A stretch of 47,908 bases of DNA from an uncultured Mailhella sp. (lineage in GTDB: Bacteria > Desulfobacterota > Desulfovibrionia > Desulfovibrionales > Desulfovibrionaceae), in assembly GCA_944323575.1 (NCBI GenBank), contig CALUTB010000011.1, positions 1 to 47,908 on the forward strand, in the 5' to 3' direction. Below the pieces are notes generated by a model that was given only the letters and a program-made list of their open reading frames with translations, did not search any database and had not been told where the DNA came from. Below, one piece after another: positions 7,768 to 16,897 of this stretch (its first letter is position 1; each line of letters starts with the position of its first letter). The position numbers and the translations under genes were made by a program.

Positions 7768-9153
7768 ATGATCAGTCCGAATTTAATCAAAGACCTGAGT
7801 GCTCTGCTCGGTGCCGAAAACGTCTTTACCGGCGAAGCAGACCGGCAGTGCTACTCCTACGACAGCGCCGTGCTGCCTCCCAAGGTGCCGGCATTGGTAC
7901 TTCGTCCAACGCAGACGGAGCAGATAGGGGAAGTCATCCGTCTGTGCTATGAGGCGGGACTTGCCATCACCGTCCGCGGCGCCGGGTCCAACCTTTCCGG
8001 CGGTACCGTGCCTGACACTGTGGACAGCGCAGTCATTCTCACCAACAGCCTGCAGAAGATCCTGGAAATCAACACCGAAGATCTGTATGCCGTGGTTCAG
8101 CCCGGCGTTGTCACCGCCCAGTTCGCCGCCGCCGTGGAAGCCGAGGGTCTGTTCTATCCGCCCGATCCCGGCTCCATGTCCGTGTCCACGCTGGCCGGCA
8201 ACATCGCCGAGAACGCCGGAGGTCTGCGCGGCCTCAAATACGGCGTGACCAAGGACTATGTCATGGGTCTGGAATTCTATGACTATGAAGGCAATCTGGT
8301 GAAGACCGGCTCCCGCACCGTAAAGTGCGTGACCGGCTTCAATCTTGCCGGACTCATGGTCGGTTCCGAAGGCACCATGGGCGTCATCAGCAAGGCCATT
8401 CTCAAGCTGGTGCCGCCGCCCCGCGCCTCCCGTGCCATTACCGCCGAATTTGCTGACGTGCAGGATGCCGCCGACGCCGTTGCCGCCATGATTGCCGCCC
8501 ATGTCGTGCCCTGCACGCTGGAACTGCTCGATCAGGCCACGCTGAAGTATGTCGAGGCCGACCAGAAGATCGGTCTGCCCGTGGACGCCGCCGCCATGCT
8601 GCTCATTGAAGTGGACGGTCATCCCGGTCAGGTGGCCGACGAGGCCGCCATCGTGGAAGAGGTACTCAAAAAGTGCAACGCCACCGGCATTCACATTCCC
8701 AAGGACGCAGATGAAAAGAACAAGCTCTGGGCCGCCCGCCGCAACGCCCTGCCCGCGCTTGCCCGCGCCCGTCCCACCTGCGTGCTGGAAGACGCCACCG
8801 TGCCCCGCTCCAAGATTCCTGCCATGATCAAGAATCTCAATGATATCGCTGCAAAGTACAAGCTCGACATGGGTACCTTCGGCCATGCGGGCGACGGCAA
8901 CCTGCATCCCACCATTCTGTGCGACAAGCGCGACAAGGAGGAATTCTCCCGCGTGGAAGCCGCTGTCGACGAGATCTTCGACGTCGCCCTCAAGCTGGGC
9001 GGCACCCTTTCCGGCGAACACGGCATCGGCACGGCCAAGGCCAAGTGGATGGAAAAGGAAACCAGCAGGGGCACTATCCTCTTCTCCCAGCGCATGCGCC
9101 GCGCTATTGATCCCAAGGGTCTGTTCAACGCCTGCAAGATCACGGGGATATAG
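7768..9153 (+). CDS. FAD-linked D-lactate/glycolate dehydrogenase (GlcD-type)
   Basis: The 461-residue protein has an FAD-binding PCMH domain with RGAGSNLSGG at about 70-79 and PPDPGSMSVSTLAGNIAENA at 131-150, followed by the C-terminal FAD-linked oxidase domain with FGHAGDGNLHP and SGEHGIGTAK. These are the signatures of GlcD and D-lactate dehydrogenase. I chose the ATG at 7768 because of the GGGAGGGG just upstream. It oxidises D-lactate (or a related 2-hydroxy acid) to the 2-keto acid and hands electrons to the Fe-S subunit encoded 2 bases downstream. In Desulfovibrio an equivalent pair sits with lactate permease, which is also the case here. Confidence 0.92.
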   Translation: MISPNLIKDLSALLGAENVFTGEADRQCYSYDSAVLPPKVPALVLRPTQTEQIGEVIRLCYEAGLAITVRGAGSNLSGGTVPDTVDSAVILTNSLQKILEINTEDLYAVVQPGVVTAQFAAAVEAEGLFYPPDPGSMSVSTLAGNIAENAGGLRGLKYGVTKDYVMGLEFYDYEGNLVKTGSRTVKCVTGFNLAGLMVGSEGTMGVISKAILKLVPPPRASRAITAEFADVQDAADAVAAMIAAHVVPCTLELLDQATLKYVEADQKIGLPVDAAAMLLIEVDGHPGQVADEAAIVEEVLKKCNATGIHIPKDADEKNKLWAARRNALPALARARPTCVLEDATVPRSKIPAMIKNLNDIAAKYKLDMGTFGHAGDGNLHPTILCDKRDKEEFSRVEAAVDEIFDVALKLGGTLSGEHGIGTAKAKWMEKETSRGTILFSQRMRRAIDPKGLFNACKITGI

Positions 9154-9155
9154 CC

Positions 9156-10466
9156 ATGAGCGACATATCCCGCCTTGCAAGAATACTGATGAAACTGGAC
9201 GACAAGCTGGCCGACTGCATGCGCTGCGGTCTGTGTCAGGCGGTCTGTCCGGTATTCGGCGTCACCCATAAGGAAGCCGACGTGAGCCGCGGCAAGCTGG
9301 CGCTTCTCGACAATCTTGCCCACAAGATGATCGAGGATGCCGACGCCGTGGAGGAAAAGCTGAACCGCTGCCTGCTGTGCGGCTCCTGTCAGGCCAACTG
9401 CCCGTCCGGTGTCTCCATTCTGGAAATCTTCATGGAAGCCCGTCAGGCACTTGCGGAATACCGCGGTCTGAACCCCGTCAAGAAGCTGGTGTTCCGCGAA
9501 CTCCTCACCCATCCCCAGCTGTTCAGCGCCATGATGCGCACGGCCGCCCCCTTCCAAGGCATCGTCATGCGCCGGCGGGGAGCGAAGACCTACGACATGC
9601 CTCTGCTTCGCAAGCTCATAGGCTCGCGCCATATCGCCAAGCTTCCGGCCAAGTCCCTCCATGCCAAATACGGAGAGCTGCATACCGAAGGTCAGATAGG
9701 CATCAAGGTGCTTTTCTTCGCCGGATGCATGGCCGACAAATACTATACACATCTCGGCGAAGCGTGCCTCAAGGTGCTCCGTCATCACGGCGTGGGCGTG
9801 GCCATGCCTTCGGATCTGACCTGCTGCGGTCTCCCCGCTCTGGCGTCCGGCGACCGCAGGGGCTTCGTGCTGGAAACGCAGAAGAACCTCGACGTCATCG
9901 GCCGTGAACTTATCGGAGGCGGCATCAACTACATCCTCACCCCCTGCGGTTCCTGTACCGCCACGCTGAAGGAATGGTGGCCGTATTTTGCTGCGGAGTT
10001 CTCGCCCGAAGATCAGAAGACCATCACCGCCGTCGCCGAACGCGTCATGGACATCAACGCGTTCCTGATCGACGTGCTTCACGTGGACACCATGGCTCCC
10101 GGCGAACGCCATGCCGGACCGGTCACCCGCGTGACCTTCCATGACTCCTGTCATCTCAAAAAGAGCGTCGGAGTATCCGAACAGCCCCGCAAGCTCATCC
10201 GCATGAATCCCGACTATGAGCTGGTCGAGATGGCGGAGGCCGACCGGTGCTGCGGCTGCGGAGGCAGCTTCACGCTGTTCCACTACGATCTTTCCAAGGA
10301 TATCGGTCAGCGCAAGCGCGACAACATCGTCCGTACCGGAGCCGGAGCCGTCGCCACCGGCTGCCCGGCCTGCATGCTCCAGCTCTCCGACATGCTCTCG
10401 CAGAACAAGGATGAGGTGCAGGTCAAGCATCCCATCGAAATCTACGCAGAAACCCTGCCCGACTGA
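9156..10466 (+). CDS. Fe-S subunit of D-lactate/glycolate dehydrogenase (GlcF-type)
   Basis: The 436-residue protein has two [4Fe-4S] ferredoxin motifs, beginning at C21 (CMRCGLCQAVCP) and C72 (CLLCGSCQANCP), then two cysteine-rich CCG domains, with TCCGLP, CGSCTATL, HDSCHLK and DRCCGCGG. This is the layout of GlcF and of HdrD-like subunits. It accepts electrons from the flavoprotein encoded immediately upstream and passes them to the quinone pool or another membrane or cytoplasmic carrier. No signal peptide is seen, so it is cytoplasmic or membrane-associated from inside. Confidence 0.92.
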   Translation: MSDISRLARILMKLDDKLADCMRCGLCQAVCPVFGVTHKEADVSRGKLALLDNLAHKMIEDADAVEEKLNRCLLCGSCQANCPSGVSILEIFMEARQALAEYRGLNPVKKLVFRELLTHPQLFSAMMRTAAPFQGIVMRRRGAKTYDMPLLRKLIGSRHIAKLPAKSLHAKYGELHTEGQIGIKVLFFAGCMADKYYTHLGEACLKVLRHHGVGVAMPSDLTCCGLPALASGDRRGFVLETQKNLDVIGRELIGGGINYILTPCGSCTATLKEWWPYFAAEFSPEDQKTITAVAERVMDINAFLIDVLHVDTMAPGERHAGPVTRVTFHDSCHLKKSVGVSEQPRKLIRMNPDYELVEMAEADRCCGCGGSFTLFHYDLSKDIGQRKRDNIVRTGAGAVATGCPACMLQLSDMLSQNKDEVQVKHPIEIYAETLPD

Positions 10467-10472
10467 CATGAT

Positions 10473-10508
10473 CGGAAAGGACGATCCCCTGCCGGACCGT
10501 CCTTTCCG
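10473..10508 (+). other. Intercistronic hairpin
   Basis: An 11-bp perfect stem (CGGAAAGGACG at 10473-10483, complement at 10498-10508) lies between the GlcF-type and LutC-type genes. There is no T tract, so it more likely stabilises or partitions the operon mRNA than ends transcription. Confidence 0.5.
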
Positions 10509-10551
10509 TCCTTACCGCACATTCAGGCGGAACAATGCCCAAGGAGCAACA

Positions 10552-11178
10552 ATGACTCAGGATCAACTTGTTGAAGTGGTGAAAGCCAAGGCGCCCACCG
10601 TTCCGGTCACCCTCTATGAGGCCGGAGACTTTGCGGATGCCATGCAGTACGCCGTGGACGTGACCGAAAAGAAACGTCACTGCGAAATGCTTCTGCCGAA
10701 GGAAGGCGAGCAGTACGGCCCGCCCAGCGAAAACGGCTTCCCCACCCTTCTTGACCGCTTCATCGCAGCCCCCGGCCTTTCCGACGATGAATTCGCCGTT
10801 CTGGAAGAAAAGGCTGCCGGCACCGACATCACCCTGCTGCGCTCCGCTCTGCGCGACCATATGGGAGGTTTTGATACCAGCATTACCTGGGCGGACGGTC
10901 TCGTAGCCGACACCGTAACGTGCGTGGTCAATTCCAACAGCGAAGAAGTGCGTCTCGGCACCATGGTGGCGGAAATCTCCATCATGCTGGTACGCAAGTC
11001 CACGCTGCTGAACAAGCTGGAAGACGCCAACGACCTTCTGCTCGACCTCGCCAGCCGCGGCGGGGCGTCCTACACGGCCTTCATCACAGGCCCCAGTCGT
11101 ACGGCTGATATCGAACGTGTGGGCGCCCTCGGCGTGCACGGTCCCCTCGAACTTCATATCGTGCTGCTGGAGGACTAA
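10552..11178 (+). CDS. lutC: LUD-domain protein, LutC/LldG-type lactate utilisation subunit
   Basis: The 208-residue product is a small LUD-domain protein: it ends with FITGPSRTADIERVGALGVHGP, which matches the conserved C-terminal nucleotide-binding-like motif SRTADIE...GVHGP of LutC/LldG. I chose the ATG at 10552 because AAGGAG at 10541-10546 lies 5 bases before it. LutC is one of three proteins that together oxidise L-lactate to pyruvate; its own chemistry is not settled. The partner subunit follows after 3 bases. Confidence 0.88.
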   Translation: MTQDQLVEVVKAKAPTVPVTLYEAGDFADAMQYAVDVTEKKRHCEMLLPKEGEQYGPPSENGFPTLLDRFIAAPGLSDDEFAVLEEKAAGTDITLLRSALRDHMGGFDTSITWADGLVADTVTCVVNSNSEEVRLGTMVAEISIMLVRKSTLLNKLEDANDLLLDLASRGGASYTAFITGPSRTADIERVGALGVHGPLELHIVLLED

Positions 11179-11181
11179 GAC

Positions 11182-13332
11182 ATGGCTGACGCCAAGAACA
11201 TGAAGGAATATCACGGTCAGATTCAGGAAGCGCTGGACGACAAGTTCCTCCGCGCCACGCTGGACAAGTTCGCCGTCGAGTACAAAGCCAACCGTACCCG
11301 CATCTTCGACGGCATGGACGTGGACGGACTCATCAAGGAAGTGGCCGACATCAAGGACAACGCCGCTCAGCACATGATGGAACTGTTCGCGCAGTTCAAG
11401 GCCGAAGCCGAAAAACGCGGCGTGCACGTACACCTCGCCTCCACCGGCGCCGAAGCCAACCGCATCATTGCCAAGATCGCCAAGGAGAACAACTGCCACA
11501 ACGTCATCAAGTCCAAGTCGATGACGGCGGAAGAAATCCATCTGAACGACGCTCTGGAGAAAGAAGGACTCCGCGTCGTGGAATCCGACCTCGGCGAATG
11601 GATCATCCAGCTGCGTCATGAAGGACCTTCCCACATGGTCATGCCCGCCATTCATCTGTCCCGGTATCAGGTCGCCGACCTGTTCACCGAGGTGACACAC
11701 GTGCAGCAGGACCGGGAAGACATCCAGAAGCTCGTGAAGGTGGCGCGCAAGGAACTGCGCAGCGAATACGTGAATGCCGACATGGGCATTTCCGGCGCCA
11801 ACTTCGCCGTGGCCGAAGCCGGTCTCATCGGTACTGTGACCAATGAAGGCAACCTGCGTCTCGTGACCACCCTTCCCCGCGTGCACGTCGTGCTCGCCGG
11901 TCTTGAAAAGCTCATCCCCACCGTGGCAGACGCTCTTAAAGTACTGCAGGTGCTGCCCAGAAATGCCACCGCTCAGGCCATCACCTCCTACGTCACCTGG
12001 ATCGCCGGGGCCAATGAATGCGCCGCCGGTCCTGATGGCCGCAAGGAAATGCACATCGTTTTCCTCGACAACGGCCGTCTCAAGATCGCCCGGGATCCGG
12101 CGTTCAAGGACATCCTGCGCTGCGTGCGCTGCGGCGCCTGCGCCAACGTCTGTCCCGTGTATCGTCTCATCGGCGGTCACAAGATGGGCTATGTGTACAT
12201 CGGCGCCGTGGGTCTCGCCCTTACCTATCTGTATCACGGTGCGGACAAGGCCCGCGCGCTGGTACAGAACTGCATAGGCTGCGAATCCTGCAAGAACGTA
12301 TGCTCAGCAGGCATCGATCTGCCCCGCATCACCATGGAAATCCGCTCCCGCCTCGTCAAGGCCGAAGGCAACAACCCCGCCGGTTCCGTGATGAGCATGG
12401 TGATGAAGGATCGCGACCGCTTCCACAGCCTGCTCAAGTTCATCAAGTTCTCTCAGAAGCCCCTCACCGTGAAGGGCGGACGCTTCATCCGTCATCTGCC
12501 CGCCGTGCTCATGGGCGGCGATCAGAGCTTCCGTCAGCTGCCGGCTCTGGCTCCCAAGTCCTTCCGGCAGCTCTTCAACAAAGTGGTGAACAATCCGGCT
12601 CAGCCGAAGTTCCGCGTCGCTCTCTTCTCCGGCTGCGCGCAGGACTTCATCTATCCCGAACAGCTCGTTGCTGCCGTGCGTCTGCTCAACAGACACGGTG
12701 TGCACGTGGAGTTCCCCCTCAAGCAGACCTGTTGTGGTCTGCCTCTGGAAATGATGGGACAGCGTGAAACCAGTCTCCAGGTCAGCTCACAGAACGTGAA
12801 CGCCTTCGAACCCGGCAAGTACGACGCCATCATCACTCTGTGCGCCTCCTGCGCCGGTCACCTCAAGCACGCCTATCCCGATCTGCTGAAGGATACGCCG
12901 GATCACTACCGGACGGACATCTTCGCCTCCAAGGTCATGGACTTCACCTCCTTCGTCTACAACAAGCTCGGCCTGCGTGCCGAAGACTTCGTCAAGTCCG
13001 ATGAAAAGGTGACCTACCATTCGCCCTGCCATATGCGCAACATGGGCATCACCGAGGAGCCCCGCGCGCTCCTGAACATGGTCGCCTACTATGTGCCCGC
13101 TGCAGAAGAAGACACCTGCTGCGGCTTCGGCGGAACATTCTCCGTGAAGTTCCCCGAACTGTCCGCCGAAATCGGCAAAAAGAAGCTCAAGAACAGCGAA
13201 GACACCGGCGCATCCCTCGTGGTGACCGACTGCCCCGGCTGCGTCATGCAGATTCGCGGCGTGGCTACGGCCAATGATTCTCCCATCAGGGTCGAGCACA
13301 TTTCCGAACTGCTCGCCCGTCACATGAAATAA
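11182..13332 (+). CDS. LutB/LutA-like fused Fe-S lactate dehydrogenase subunit
   Basis: At 716 residues this is much longer than LutB (about 470) because it joins three parts: an N-terminal LUD domain (about 60-300, with NADMGISGANFAVAEAG), a two-cluster ferredoxin segment starting at C314 (CVRCGACANVCP) and C364 (CIGCESCKNVC), and C-terminal CCG domains with TCCGLP near 516, CASCAGHL, HSPCHMR and DTCCGFGG. The last part corresponds to LutA/LldE. Such fusions are typical of the lactate operon of Desulfovibrio. With the LutC-type protein it should oxidise L-lactate to pyruvate in the cytoplasm and pass electrons through its Fe-S clusters. It is 3 bases from the LutC-type gene. Confidence 0.9.
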   Translation: MADAKNMKEYHGQIQEALDDKFLRATLDKFAVEYKANRTRIFDGMDVDGLIKEVADIKDNAAQHMMELFAQFKAEAEKRGVHVHLASTGAEANRIIAKIAKENNCHNVIKSKSMTAEEIHLNDALEKEGLRVVESDLGEWIIQLRHEGPSHMVMPAIHLSRYQVADLFTEVTHVQQDREDIQKLVKVARKELRSEYVNADMGISGANFAVAEAGLIGTVTNEGNLRLVTTLPRVHVVLAGLEKLIPTVADALKVLQVLPRNATAQAITSYVTWIAGANECAAGPDGRKEMHIVFLDNGRLKIARDPAFKDILRCVRCGACANVCPVYRLIGGHKMGYVYIGAVGLALTYLYHGADKARALVQNCIGCESCKNVCSAGIDLPRITMEIRSRLVKAEGNNPAGSVMSMVMKDRDRFHSLLKFIKFSQKPLTVKGGRFIRHLPAVLMGGDQSFRQLPALAPKSFRQLFNKVVNNPAQPKFRVALFSGCAQDFIYPEQLVAAVRLLNRHGVHVEFPLKQTCCGLPLEMMGQRETSLQVSSQNVNAFEPGKYDAIITLCASCAGHLKHAYPDLLKDTPDHYRTDIFASKVMDFTSFVYNKLGLRAEDFVKSDEKVTYHSPCHMRNMGITEEPRALLNMVAYYVPAAEEDTCCGFGGTFSVKFPELSAEIGKKKLKNSEDTGASLVVTDCPGCVMQIRGVATANDSPIRVEHISELLARHMK

Positions 13333-13338
13333 TCTGCT

Positions 13339-13376
13339 CTCCGCAGGAACCCGACTTTGAACGGGTTCCTGCGGAG
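13339..13376 (+). terminator. Long hairpin after the lactate dehydrogenase genes
   Basis: A 15-bp perfect stem (CTCCGCAGGAACCCG at 13339-13353, complement at 13362-13376) with an 8-base loop. No T tract follows. It could partly terminate or protect the upstream mRNA; the lactate permease follows 208 bases later. Confidence 0.6.
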
Positions 13377-13584
13377 ACGTCTGGAGTCCGGAAAAAAGCT
13401 TTACAAGCGCCGGACAAGAAAAATCTCATCGCTCCGTGCGACACTGTGCGAACGGAACTGAATTTCTTCCCCGCATCGGGAAAACTCCCCCCGTTTCCCC
13501 GACTCGAAAAATGCCTGACAAGGTACAGCCATCCGCTTTTCCTGCATTATCCCGTTTACCTTCTTACAAATAGAGGAGAGCACT

Positions 13585-15273
13585 ATGAACATTGAACTGC
13601 TGGCACTGTTCGCCGTCGCGCCACTTCTTGTAGCGCTGGTTCTCATGGTCGGCCTGCGCTGGTCTTCCATGCGCGCCATGCCCCTGGCATGGGCGACAGG
13701 TGCCGTTCTTGCCATTCTCGTATGGCAGCTGCCCATCATCAGGGTCATCGCACTCACGCTGGAAGGCTTCATCACCGCCGCAGGCGTGCTGATCATCGTT
13801 TTCGGTGCTCTGCTCATCTACTATACGCTCACCTACAGCGGCGCCATGGAAACCATCCAGGCCGGCATGAAGAAAATCAGTCCAGACCGACGCGTGCAGA
13901 CCATCATCATCGGTTTCATGTTCGCAGCCTTCATTGAAGGTGCTGCCGGTTTCGGTACTCCCGCCGCTCTTGCCGCTCCTCTGCTCCTCGGTCTCGGTTT
14001 CCCGCCTCTCTGCGCTGCCGTCATCTGCCTCGCCTTCAACAGCATTCCCGTGACCTTCGGCGCCGTGGGCACTCCCGTTCTGCAGGGCTTCAAATCCATT
14101 GAGGCTCTCGGCATGGCCGCCCTCAATACCGGTGATCCGGCCGTCGTCTACAAGACCATCGGCGAATACGTCACGCTCATGCATCTGCCCATGCTCTTCA
14201 TCCTGCCCATCTTCCTGCTGGGCTTCATGACCCGCTACTACGGCAAGAACAAGTCCTGGTCCGAAGGCTTCGCCGCCTGGAAATACTGCCTGCTCGCCTC
14301 CGTCTGCTTCGGCGTTCCCTATTTCATCCTCGCCTGGACCGTCGGTCCCGAACTGCCCTCCCTGCTCGGCGGCATCATCGGCCTCGGCGTGCTCGTGAAA
14401 CTCACCCAGAAGGGAATCTGCGTGCCTGAGGGCACCTGGGACTTCGACTCCAGCGACAAATGGGATCCTTCGTGGATCGGCGAAATCAAGCCTTCCGACG
14501 TGACCGAATACAAGGAACACATGAGCCAGTTCATGGCATGGCTGCCCTATGTGCTCTGCGGTCTCATCCTCGTCATCACCCGCGTGCCCGCCTTCCATCT
14601 CAAGAGCATCGTCACCGATCCCATGTTCAACATCGGTGCCTCCAACATTCTCGGTCAGGAAGGCGTGACCTCCTATATAGCCCTTCTCAACCTGCCCGGC
14701 ACCGTACCCTTCATCCTGGTCTCCATCATAACCATCTTCCTCCACGGTATGCTGCGCAACGACGCCATCGGCTCCAACAAGGTCAGCAAGGCATGGTCCA
14801 CCGCCTTCACCAAAATGAAGGCCCCTACCATCTCCCTGATCGCCGCCGTCGCCCTCGTGTCCATCTTCAAGGGCACGGGCGTCAGCGAAGCCACCAACCA
14901 CGTCTCCATGCCCATGGCTCTTGCCCAGTGCCTGGCTGACCTCGCCGGCGGCGCATGGCCTGCCCTCGCTTCCTATGTCGGCGGTCTTGGCGCGTTCATC
15001 ACCGGTTCCAACACCGTGTCCGATATGCTCTTCGCCAACTTCCAGTGGGATATGGCCAAGACCCTCGGCTACACCGTGTCTCAGCACCTCGTCATCGTGG
15101 CAGCCCAGGGCGCCGGCGGCGCCATGGGCAACATGATCTGCATCCACAACATCGTGGCCGCCTGTGCCGTGCTCGGCCTCATCGGCAAGGAAGGCGACAT
15201 CCTGCGCCGCACGGTCATCCCCTTCATCCTGTACGGCATCGCCGTCGGCATCGTAGCCTTCATCCTCATGTAG
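13585..15273 (+). CDS. lldP: L-lactate permease family transporter
   Basis: This 562-residue, very hydrophobic protein has the family features: an N-terminal membrane segment, then [18 protein letters not shown] near 113-130, the FGAVGTPV stretch, and a C-terminal [17 protein letters not shown] followed by [15 protein letters not shown]. These are hallmark segments of LldP/LctP, proton-coupled importers of lactate (and often glycolate). AGAGGAGA just before the ATG at 13585 is the ribosome binding site. It sits directly downstream of both lactate-oxidising enzymes, and in Desulfovibrio the same gene types are clustered. A hairpin terminator follows at 15292. Confidence 0.95.
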   Translation: MNIELLALFAVAPLLVALVLMVGLRWSSMRAMPLAWATGAVLAILVWQLPIIRVIALTLEGFITAAGVLIIVFGALLIYYTLTYSGAMETIQAGMKKISPDRRVQTIIIGFMFAAFIEGAAGFGTPAALAAPLLLGLGFPPLCAAVICLAFNSIPVTFGAVGTPVLQGFKSIEALGMAALNTGDPAVVYKTIGEYVTLMHLPMLFILPIFLLGFMTRYYGKNKSWSEGFAAWKYCLLASVCFGVPYFILAWTVGPELPSLLGGIIGLGVLVKLTQKGICVPEGTWDFDSSDKWDPSWIGEIKPSDVTEYKEHMSQFMAWLPYVLCGLILVITRVPAFHLKSIVTDPMFNIGASNILGQEGVTSYIALLNLPGTVPFILVSIITIFLHGMLRNDAIGSNKVSKAWSTAFTKMKAPTISLIAAVALVSIFKGTGVSEATNHVSMPMALAQCLADLAGGAWPALASYVGGLGAFITGSNTVSDMLFANFQWDMAKTLGYTVSQHLVIVAAQGAGGAMGNMICIHNIVAACAVLGLIGKEGDILRRTVIPFILYGIAVGIVAFILM

Positions 15274-15291
15274 ACAACCGTTCCCATCTTC

Positions 15292-15332
15292 AGAAAAGGC
15301 CGCCTCCGGACGGCCTTTTCTGCTTCTCTTTC
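15292..15332 (+). terminator. Rho-independent terminator after lactate permease
   Basis: An 11-bp perfect stem (AGAAAAGGCCG at 15292-15302, complement at 15311-15321) with an 8-base loop is followed by GCTTCTCTTT. It ends the lactate locus. Confidence 0.8.
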
Positions 15333-15459
15333 CGTGACGCACGAACACTTTTTCTCTCCTGAACACGCAACGGCTTCTTTTCCCGACTCCGGATCTTTTC
15401 TCCCCAACTGCTCCGGGCTATTCTGAACGTGCCGCATACCGGAAGTTCACGGAGGTATC

Positions 15460-16818
15460 ATGGAACAACATTCCCTTTTCGAAAGTCGGGACTCTCTCCC
15501 TCTTGCCGCAAGAATGCGTCCCCGCTCGCTGGAAAATTTCTTCGGACAGGAGCATCTTCTCGGCAAAGGCAGGGTCCTGCGCAGGCTCATCGAATCCGAC
15601 CGCATCTGTTCCATGATTTTCTGGGGGCCTCCGGGCACAGGCAAGACCACGCTGGCCCGCATCATTGCCGGACATACGAAATCAAACTTCATCGACTTCT
15701 CCGCCGTGACCAGCGGCATCAAAGAGATCCGTACTGTCATGCAGCAGGCGGAAAAAGATCGTCTCTACGGAAGACGGACCATAGTCTTCGTGGATGAAAT
15801 ACACCGCTTCAACAAGGCGCAGCAGGACGCCTTTCTGCCTTTTGTGGAAAAGGGCAGCATCATCCTCATCGGCGCGACCACAGAGAACCCGTCCTTTGAA
15901 GTGAACGGTGCTCTGCTTTCCCGCTGCAAGGTCTTCGTCCTCCATCAGCTCTCCGTTCAGAACATGACGGCCCTTCTGAAACGCGCTCTTGCCGATCCCG
16001 AAGGACTGGGGCGGGAGCGCATCATCATGCCCGAACACATGCTGGACATCATCGCCGAATTCTCCAACGGTGACGCCCGCGCCGCTCTCTCCACTCTGGA
16101 AATGCTCGTTCTCAACGGAACTCCGACGGAAGATGGCGTCAGCATCACGCAGGACGCCTTGGAACAATGTACCTCCCGCAAGTCCCTGCTCTATGACAAG
16201 AACGGCGAGGAGCACTACAATCTGATCTCCGCACTGCACAAATCCATGCGCAATTCCGACCCGGATGCCGCCGTGTACTGGCTGGCCCGCATGCTGGAAG
16301 CCGGTGAAGATCCGCTTTACATAGCCCGCCGCATCACGCGCTTTGCCAGCGAAGACATAGGTCTTGCCGATCCGCGCGCCCTGGATACGGCCGTTTCAGC
16401 GTATCAAGCCTGCCACTTCATCGGCATGCCCGAATGCTCCGTCCACCTTACACAGGCCGTGGTCTATCTGTCGCTTGCTCCGAAGTCCAACAGTCTCTAC
16501 GTCGCCTATACCCGTGCCAGGAAAGACGCCCTCTCCATGCTTGATGAACCCGTTCCCCTGCAGCTGCGCAACGCTCCCACAGCACTGATGAAGGATCTGG
16601 ACTACGGCAAAGGCTACCAGTATGCGCATCATGCGGAAGAACGCCTTACCGCCATGCACTGCCTGCCTGACGTCCTGCTCGGACGAACATACTATGTTCC
16701 CACGTCGCAGGGACTGGAAGAACGCTGCAGGCAGCGTCTTGAACGCATCCGGACATGGAAGAAGGAACACGAAATGGAACATGCCGAGACGGAGCATACC
16801 CAGAAGGACAAGACATAA
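15460..16818 (+). CDS. rarA: Replication-associated recombination protein RarA (MgsA) ATPase
   Basis: The 452-residue protein is an AAA+ ATPase with Walker A GPPGTGKT at 56-63, Walker [11 protein letters not shown] near 108-117, sensor motif GATTENPSF and a sensor-2 region, followed by the C-terminal tetramerisation domain ([20 protein letters not shown]). These match RarA/MgsA/WRNIP1, a clamp-loader-like protein acting at stalled replication forks. Length is normal for the family. It is a single gene: terminator upstream, and its stop codon lies inside the regulatory palindrome of the next operon. Confidence 0.95.
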   Translation: MEQHSLFESRDSLPLAARMRPRSLENFFGQEHLLGKGRVLRRLIESDRICSMIFWGPPGTGKTTLARIIAGHTKSNFIDFSAVTSGIKEIRTVMQQAEKDRLYGRRTIVFVDEIHRFNKAQQDAFLPFVEKGSIILIGATTENPSFEVNGALLSRCKVFVLHQLSVQNMTALLKRALADPEGLGRERIIMPEHMLDIIAEFSNGDARAALSTLEMLVLNGTPTEDGVSITQDALEQCTSRKSLLYDKNGEEHYNLISALHKSMRNSDPDAAVYWLARMLEAGEDPLYIARRITRFASEDIGLADPRALDTAVSAYQACHFIGMPECSVHLTQAVVYLSLAPKSNSLYVAYTRARKDALSMLDEPVPLQLRNAPTALMKDLDYGKGYQYAHHAEERLTAMHCLPDVLLGRTYYVPTSQGLEERCRQRLERIRTWKKEHEMEHAETEHTQKDKT

Positions 16819-16840
16819 AGTTATACTCATAAAACTTTAT
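16815..16840 (+). promoter_or_regulatory. Palindromic operator, probable DtxR-type repressor site (copy 1)
   Basis: ATAAAGTT (16815-16822) and its exact complement AACTTTAT (16833-16840) flank a 10-base spacer, ATACTCATAA. It overlaps the rarA stop and abuts a TTGACA -35 box. A second copy at 28835-28860, upstream of the haem operon, matches 23 of 26 positions. A DtxR-family gene is in the operon driven from here, which makes that protein the obvious candidate to bind. Confidence 0.65.
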
Positions 16841-16870
16841 TTGACATATCATATTTTTCCGATCTACACT
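16841..16870 (+). promoter_or_regulatory. Sigma-70-type promoter of the MATE-dtxR operon
   Basis: TTGACA at 16841-16846 is a perfect -35 hexamer, followed after 18 bases by TACACT at 16865-16870. Transcription would start near 16877, about 20 bases before the MATE ATG. The palindromic operator touches the upstream edge of the -35 box. Confidence 0.6.
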
Positions 16871-16897
16871 GGCATCCCATCTCTTCCCTCAGTCAGG

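Noticed and set aside
8691..10469. 592-codon minus-strand frame opposite the lactate dehydrogenase genes
   Set aside because: Lies entirely under two well-supported genes and has no recognisable motifs.
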